Of a stretch of DNA of 51,536 bases, positions 47,353-51,536 are shown piece by piece. Position 1 is the first letter of the stretch. The number at the start of each line of letters is the position of its first letter. This stretch comes from Arthrobacter nitrophenolicus (GTDB lineage: Bacteria; Actinomycetota; Actinomycetes; Actinomycetales; Micrococcaceae): positions 1-51,536 of the forward strand of contig NZ_AOFD01000030.1 in NCBI RefSeq assembly GCF_000332815.1. Reading direction: 5' to 3'. The notes under the pieces are model-generated. The model was not told where the DNA came from. It saw only the letters and a list, made by a program, of their open reading frames with translations, and did not search any database. The position numbers and the translations under genes are program-made.

Positions 47353-48687
47353 CTAGTCTTCTGTGCCGACGACCCGGGGGTCGAGGCCGTACTGTTCGGC
47401 GACGCCGAGGTTCTCGCGAAGGGTGGTGCCGATGTAGTCGCTTGGGTAGATGCCGCGTTGTTGGAGCACGGGTACTACCTCGTCGACGAAGGCATCGACG
47501 CCGTCCTCGAAGATGTCAGGTGAGAGCCAGAAACCATCCGCGGCTTCCGCTTCGAACCACTCCTGAATGTGGTCGGCGTGCAGTGCTGCCGGGCCTACCA
47601 CGGTGGGGTGGTAGTCGATGACGCCGTGGGCGAGGATGTCGCGGACAGTCCAGCCCTGGCGGGCGACGTCCAGGGCGATACCGGAGCGTGGATCCCGTGA
47701 CGGGTAAGCTCCGGAGAGCTGCTCGGTGGTGAGAGGCTCATCGAGTCGTCTGCGGTCGATCTGTACTCCCAACATGTTAGCCAGCTGGGGTACCTGTGCT
47801 TTGAGAGTGTCTCCAAGGATCGAGATTCGACGGTCGAGGCCCTCGCGAACACTCGGGGCAACGGTGGGCATGATCCCGGCGAAGAACTTAATGTCATCGG
47901 GATCACGGCCGGCCTCTTCCGCGGCGCGCCTTACCATCGCACGCTGCGCCCTTCCGTCCTCGATGGTCCAAACCTCACCGATGAAACCACTGGCGTAACG
48001 GCCCGCGAGAGCCAGCAAGTGAGGACTCGGACCCCCGGAGGAGAAGATCACGGGTTGGCCTTGCTCCGAGGGCGGAATTGCCAGGGGTCCGCGTGAGGCT
48101 ACGTACTTACCCTGCAAGTTGACCGGTTGAAGCTTCGAGCTGTCGATGTACTGGCCGGAGGCCTGATTCTTGATCCAAGCCTCTTTCTGCCAGCTGCCCC
48201 ACAGCGCCTGGACGATCTGAATGGACTCGTGGGCCCGCTGGTAGCGTTCCGAGCGTTCGGCGACAGGCTTACCGTAGTTCGCGGCCACCGCGGGGTCGCT
48301 CGTGGTGACGGCGTTCCAGCCCGCACGGCCGTGGCTGAGCACATCCAGCGCCTTGAACTGACGTGCGTGGTTGAACGGCTCCTGGAAAGAGGTGGAACCG
48401 GTGGCCACGAACCCGATGCGTGAGGTGGCCTGCGAGATGGCAGTCAGTGCGATCATCGGGTCGATGATGTTGCGCACGCCCCCGTGTTCGATGTCTCCGC
48501 GCACCGCGGGGAAATCCGGGATGAAGAGGAAGGCGAACTTGCCGCGTTCGGCCGCTTGCGCATAACGGATGTTCGCTTCAAAGTTCGCATAGTTTTCCGG
48601 GTTGACCTGAGGGGCCCGCCAGGCGTTGTTTAACGCCCCGGATCCGTCGTGGAGCGCCAAGCCTAGGATGAGTTTCTTCTCTGTCAT
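47353..48687 (-). CDS. NtaA/SnaA/DszA-type FMNH2-dependent monooxygenase, copy 2
   Basis: 444 residues, uninterrupted. ATG 48687 (MTEKKLILGLALHDGSGALNNAWRAPQVNP) has aagga eight bases upstream; the frame is open further but without a better start. RYAQAAERGKFAFLFIPDFP, GSTSFQEPFNHARQFKALDVLSHGRAGWNAVTTSDPAVAANYG, QIVQALWGSW, GPLAIPPSEQGQPVIFSSG and DGFWLSPDIFEDGVDAFVDEVVPVL are family motifs. It is the same length as copy 1 and clearly a paralogue; the two may act on successive intermediates or form a pair with different specificity. 28 bases after the flavin reductase. Confidence 0.9.
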   Translation of the reverse strand: MTEKKLILGLALHDGSGALNNAWRAPQVNPENYANFEANIRYAQAAERGKFAFLFIPDFPAVRGDIEHGGVRNIIDPMIALTAISQATSRIGFVATGSTSFQEPFNHARQFKALDVLSHGRAGWNAVTTSDPAVAANYGKPVAERSERYQRAHESIQIVQALWGSWQKEAWIKNQASGQYIDSSKLQPVNLQGKYVASRGPLAIPPSEQGQPVIFSSGGPSPHLLALAGRYASGFIGEVWTIEDGRAQRAMVRRAAEEAGRDPDDIKFFAGIMPTVAPSVREGLDRRISILGDTLKAQVPQLANMLGVQIDRRRLDEPLTTEQLSGAYPSRDPRSGIALDVARQGWTVRDILAHGVIDYHPTVVGPAALHADHIQEWFEAEAADGFWLSPDIFEDGVDAFVDEVVPVLQQRGIYPSDYIGTTLRENLGVAEQYGLDPRVVGTED

Positions 48688-48715
48688 GTGGGTGGTCCTT
48701 AGTCGTAGGGGCTTG

Positions 48716-49212
48716 TTAGCGGGCGAGGCGGTGCGCGCCGCTGCCGAAAAAGATGAGGGGAAGCTGCTCGGTGTCGCGCTGAAGCTCAAGAACCCGCAGC
48801 AGCGTCAAGGCGTGATCGCCGGCCTCGATTTCTGTGTCGAGCTGCACCGTGAGCCTTGCAAGGGCGCCGGCCACGAAAGCAGCACCGGACTCGACCTGCA
48901 TATTGAGACGGGCGAACCGTTCAGCGGAAGGCAGGCGCAACTCCTGCAGAACATGCGCCAGCTGCTCACCCAGGACGCTCACCCCCAGCGAGGGGCCTTC
49001 CGCAGGGCAGGCCAGCTCGTTGATGTGTGCGCGAACGATATGGACACAAGGGGCGGGTCAAGAGAGACCGAGGCGAAGGAGTTCCCCGAGAGTCCAACGA
49101 CTTTGCCCTCAACCTCGGCGGCGACGAGGACAAGACCCGTGGGGAATCCAGCAAGGACGTGACGCATCTCGAGTGCGGTGACAGGCCCGGATGACAAAGA
49201 ATTTTGGTGCAT
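48716..49212 (-). CDS. Flavin reductase (NtaB/DszD-type, frameshifted)
   Basis: Supplies FMNH2 to the two monooxygenases. From ATG 49212: EMRHVLAGFPTGLVLVAAEVEGKVVGLSGNSFASVSLDPPLVSISFAHTSTSWPALRKA, the usual flavin-reductase start (FPTGxxxV, NSFxSVSLxPPLV). One base is missing at about 48,988 (cgc-tgggg); the rest, GVSVLGEQLAHVLQELR to LIFFGSGAHRLAR, completes ~165 residues. It is first in the minus-strand operon and divergent from the MerR gene. Confidence 0.85.
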
Positions 49213-49265
49213 AACTCCATCTTGGAACCTTCACACCCTGTCAATGTCAAGTTAGGCTGAGGGTC
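49213..49265. promoter_or_regulatory. Divergent promoter region, flavin reductase / MerR
   Basis: Only 53 bases separate the two start codons. On the minus strand TTGACA (twice, overlapping the aacttgacattgacag stretch) can serve as -35 for the monooxygenase operon. A loose dyad, AACCTTCACA ... TGTCAAGTT, spans the centre and is a plausible MerR site. No exact spacing is claimed. Confidence 0.45.
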
Positions 49266-49640
49266 ATGAAGATCAGTGAACTCTCCGCGAGGACCGGCGT
49301 GGCGACCCGCATGCTGCGCTACTACGAGGAACAGGGACTCATTACACCCCAGCGCTTAGCGAACGGATACAGGGACTACGACGGCTACCTCGTCGACCGG
49401 GTCACCAAAATCAGGGGCCTGGTTGATTCCGGTGTGCCCACCCGCATCATCGGTGACATTCTTCCCTGCCTCAACCAATCCCAGGAAATCATCGTTCGGG
49501 ATCCAGACCCCGAACTGCGGCGCATGCTGGTCAATCAGCGCGACGCTATGATCGAGCGCATCGCATCTCTCAAGCAAAACCGTGACGCCCTCAGCCGATA
49601 TATCGCCGCCATGGACCAGGCGATGCAACCCACAAAATAA
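49266..49640 (+). CDS. MerR-family transcriptional regulator
   Basis: 124 residues. N-terminal winged helix: MKISELSARTGVATRMLRYYEEQGLITPQRLANGYRDYD, the classic MerR DNA-binding head. A coiled-coil dimerisation helix follows (DPELRRMLVNQRDAMIERIASLKQNRDALSRYIAAMDQA). No metal-binding cysteine cluster: the only Cys is in DILPCLNQ. It probably controls the divergent flavin reductase/monooxygenase operon in answer to an organic signal. Confidence 0.9.
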   Translation: MKISELSARTGVATRMLRYYEEQGLITPQRLANGYRDYDGYLVDRVTKIRGLVDSGVPTRIIGDILPCLNQSQEIIVRDPDPELRRMLVNQRDAMIERIASLKQNRDALSRYIAAMDQAMQPTK

Positions 49641-50247
49641 CCCTCAGTTCGTCCACAGTTCCACTGCCGGGCAACGCAGCGAGTAGTAAATTCATCGGCC
49701 TAGTAGCCGGCCGCCCCACGTACCAGCGCCGCCAAAGTCAAGCTCATGTAGGGGAAAGATGATGCAACGCGGAAGATAAGGCGCTGAGTTGACTTAGAGG
49801 TGCAGAGAAGCAGGCGCGCGAAAACAGGCCTCCCGGTGCATGATCCCGGAGGAGGATTGGGCGCTATCCCGGTGGGCCGGTGTCAGACTGGTTCCACGGC
49901 CGGCGGCAGGTTAGGCCCTAAGGGACACGTCAGTTGGACGGAAGGTGGTCTTTGCGGCGAGGGCCAGCGAGAGCGCTGACACGCAGCGGAGCCGCACGTG
50001 ACGTCCTCGTCTGGATCGTTCGAGGCTCTCGTGCGCACCTTGGTGCGGCATTTGATTCTTCGACGGGAGCCGAATTGATCGGGGAGTTAAAGTACCGGAC
50101 GCCGAGCCCATATTCGGGAGCTCGGCCGTCCTGGATGCGTTAGGGCATCACGTAGGTAGCGGGCCGGACTGAACCTGCGGCCCTTGGAAGGACGCGTGAA
50201 CGCCGGTCCGCGGGTGACGGGACGCTGCCGCGGTGCCCGTCAAGGCC
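49641..50247. other. Intergenic stretch without a recognisable gene
   Basis: Between MerR and the SDR gene. Short GC-driven frames only; one plus-strand piece near 50,110 (AVLDALGHHVGSGPD) looks protein-like but cannot be extended. Confidence 0.4.
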
Positions 50248-51025
50248 CTACTGGGGTCGGATCGAGTGGCCAGGGTTGAGGGCCATTTGACCGCCATCAA
50301 CAGGAATCGTGTGGCCTGTAATAAAGGACGCGTCCTCGGAGGCCAGGAACAGAATGGCAGCAGCCTGCTCCTCACCCCGGCCCATTCGCTTCCACGGAAC
50401 CCGTGCGATGCGCGCCTCAAAGGCCTCGGGTTCGCGCTTCTGCCATTCAAAGGAAGCTGGCGTTTCGGTCATTCCCGGGGCGACGGCGTTGACGCGGATA
50501 CCGTACTTTGCCCACTCCACGCCCAAGGCCTTCGTGAGCCCTACGACCGCGTGCTTGGCAGCGGTGTAGCCGGCGTCGTTGGGCAGGGCAGCAAGGCCCG
50601 CGAGGCTGCCAGATTGACGATGGCTCCCCGGTTGCGCGGAATCATGGAGGCGTTAGCGACTGCCTGGGACATGAAGAAGGTTGCCGTGAGGTTGACGCCA
50701 ATCACTCGGTCCCAGGAGGCATACGCTTCTGCAGGCTGCATGTTCTCGCCGCCTGCATTGTTGACCAGAACGTCGATGGACCGTGGTCCTCAACGATCTG
50801 CTGAACAGCCTTTGCGGCTCCTTCCCGGTCGGTGATATCAAACCCTGCGGCGGCAGCATTGCCGCCCAGCGAGTTGATTTCTGCAACGACCGCGTCCGCA
50901 GATTCCTGGTGAAGGTCGTTGATGAGTACCAGGGCACCTTCCTCCGCGAACTTGAGTGCGGTGGCTCGTCCGATGCCGCGGCCTGAACCGGTGATGAGTG
51001 CGACCTGGTCTTTAAAACGTGACAT
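50248..51025 (-). CDS. Short-chain dehydrogenase/reductase (two frameshifts)
   Basis: Classical SDR of ~258 residues when two one-base losses (about 50,780 and 50,600) are restored. Frame 1: MSRFKDQVALITGSGRGIGRATALKFAEEGALVLIND (NAD(P)-binding GxxxGIG). Frame 2: IDVLVNNAG, then EAYASWDRVIGVNLTATFFMSQAVANASMIPRNRGAIVNLA. Frame 3: GLAALPNDAGYTAAKHAVVGLTKALGVEWAKYGIRVNAVAPG with the catalytic YxxxK, then ITGHTIPVDGGQM. Likely an alcohol/ketone step in the island's pathway; the substrate is unknown. Confidence 0.85.
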
Positions 51026-51536
51026 TTAAGCTGGCCCTATCTTCTGCGTGGTGCGTATCCCTCATTGGATGCGCTGGAATGAGCAAATGCTCCAAACGCG
51101 ACACCAGGGGCGAATATGTTGGTGTCGGCCTCGATCACTTCAGCACACGAATCGTACGTAAGTCAATAGGGTGCCGGCTGGCAGTTCTGCGGAGTGCTTC
51201 GCATTCGCCGGTGCGCGGCGCGGCGCTAACGAATGTCCTCCTCGGGCTCGAGGAAGCACCGGTGCCATACTTACGACGCGGGACGTCCCGCCGTCGTAAG
51301 GCTGCTTTTGGTGCCTGACAGCAAAGGCGTGGGCTTACAGAGCTGGCCAGCCGCTGTCGACGGCGTGAATGTTCAAGCCGTATATGGGAAGGCGCTCGAG
51401 GCTGCGAGCTTCACGGCGCTGGCGGACCGGGATCATGGCCATCACGATGGCGTTCTTGACCCGGAAGCATCCAAGGTCATGTTGTAAGGGTTTGCGGTTT
51501 GTGGGGCGTGCGTACATATTTTTTTGATTGTGCCGA
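51026..51536. other. Right edge, no recognisable gene
   Basis: Upstream of the SDR. Frames on both strands near 51,230-51,517 are open for 60-84 codons, but I recognise none of them. A gene entering from beyond the edge cannot be excluded. Confidence 0.35.

Noticed and set aside
24912..51536. CRISPR array in the accessory region.
   Set aside because: No regularly spaced repeats of 24-40 bases were seen, and no cas genes are present.

Overview
This window looks like a high-GC actinobacterium of the Micrococcaceae (Arthrobacter/Pseudarthrobacter type). That is inferred from codon and base composition, from protein sequences such as the tryptophan-associated membrane protein, the HGxxPAAW protein and the ANTAR regulator, and from a core gene order (hisI-trpE-membrane protein-trpC-trpB-trpA-lgt ... 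pyk ... pdtaR) also known from mycobacteria.

Layout. Bases 1-24,911 are conserved chromosome: the 3' end of rsmB, rpe, an FMN riboswitch and riboflavin operon (ribD-ribE-ribB-ribA-ribH), hisE-hisG-hisF, a mycothiol-dependent-type protein on the minus strand, hisI, the trp cluster, lgt, gltB-gltD, pyk, the ANTAR response regulator pdtaR, and a tRNA-Leu(CAA) with its own promoter and terminator. The tRNA ends the conserved block.

From about 24.9 kb to the end the window is accessory. Gene density falls, there are gene remnants and a decayed IS481-family transposase, and it carries a nearly complete coenzyme F420 toolkit: cofD and cofE (minus), fgd (F420-dependent glucose-6-phosphate dehydrogenase), a two-domain fbiC, cofC, and an LLM-class oxidoreductase that may use F420. 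A Baeyer-Villiger-type monooxygenase and a small unknown protein are translationally coupled to fbiC. Next come an NAD(P)-binding epimerase-like protein and an EthD-domain protein, then a branched-chain-type ABC importer (livK, a LivH-LivM-LivG fusion, livF). Last are two paralogous NtaA/SnaA/DszA-type flavin monooxygenases with a flavin reductase, a divergent MerR regulator, and an SDR. I read this as a horizontally acquired catabolic island that makes and reduces its own F420; the substrate cannot be named from sequence.

The most notable signals are: (1) a promoter-operator-leader module present twice, before fgd and before livK, with an inverted repeat AGTTACT-N13-AGTAACT overlapping the -10, and a third site of the same geometry upstream of the EthD gene; (2) an fbiC whose CofH half lacks the radical-SAM cysteines in every reading frame; (3) a duplicated 5' end of cofC flanking a 7-kb segment; (4) at least 14 single-base frameshifts, 13 of them apparent one-base losses and many in C or G runs, including in core genes such as hisG, pyk and gltB. 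Point 4 suggests residual sequencing error, so the frameshifted genes are annotated here at full length. It does not explain the missing CofH cysteines.
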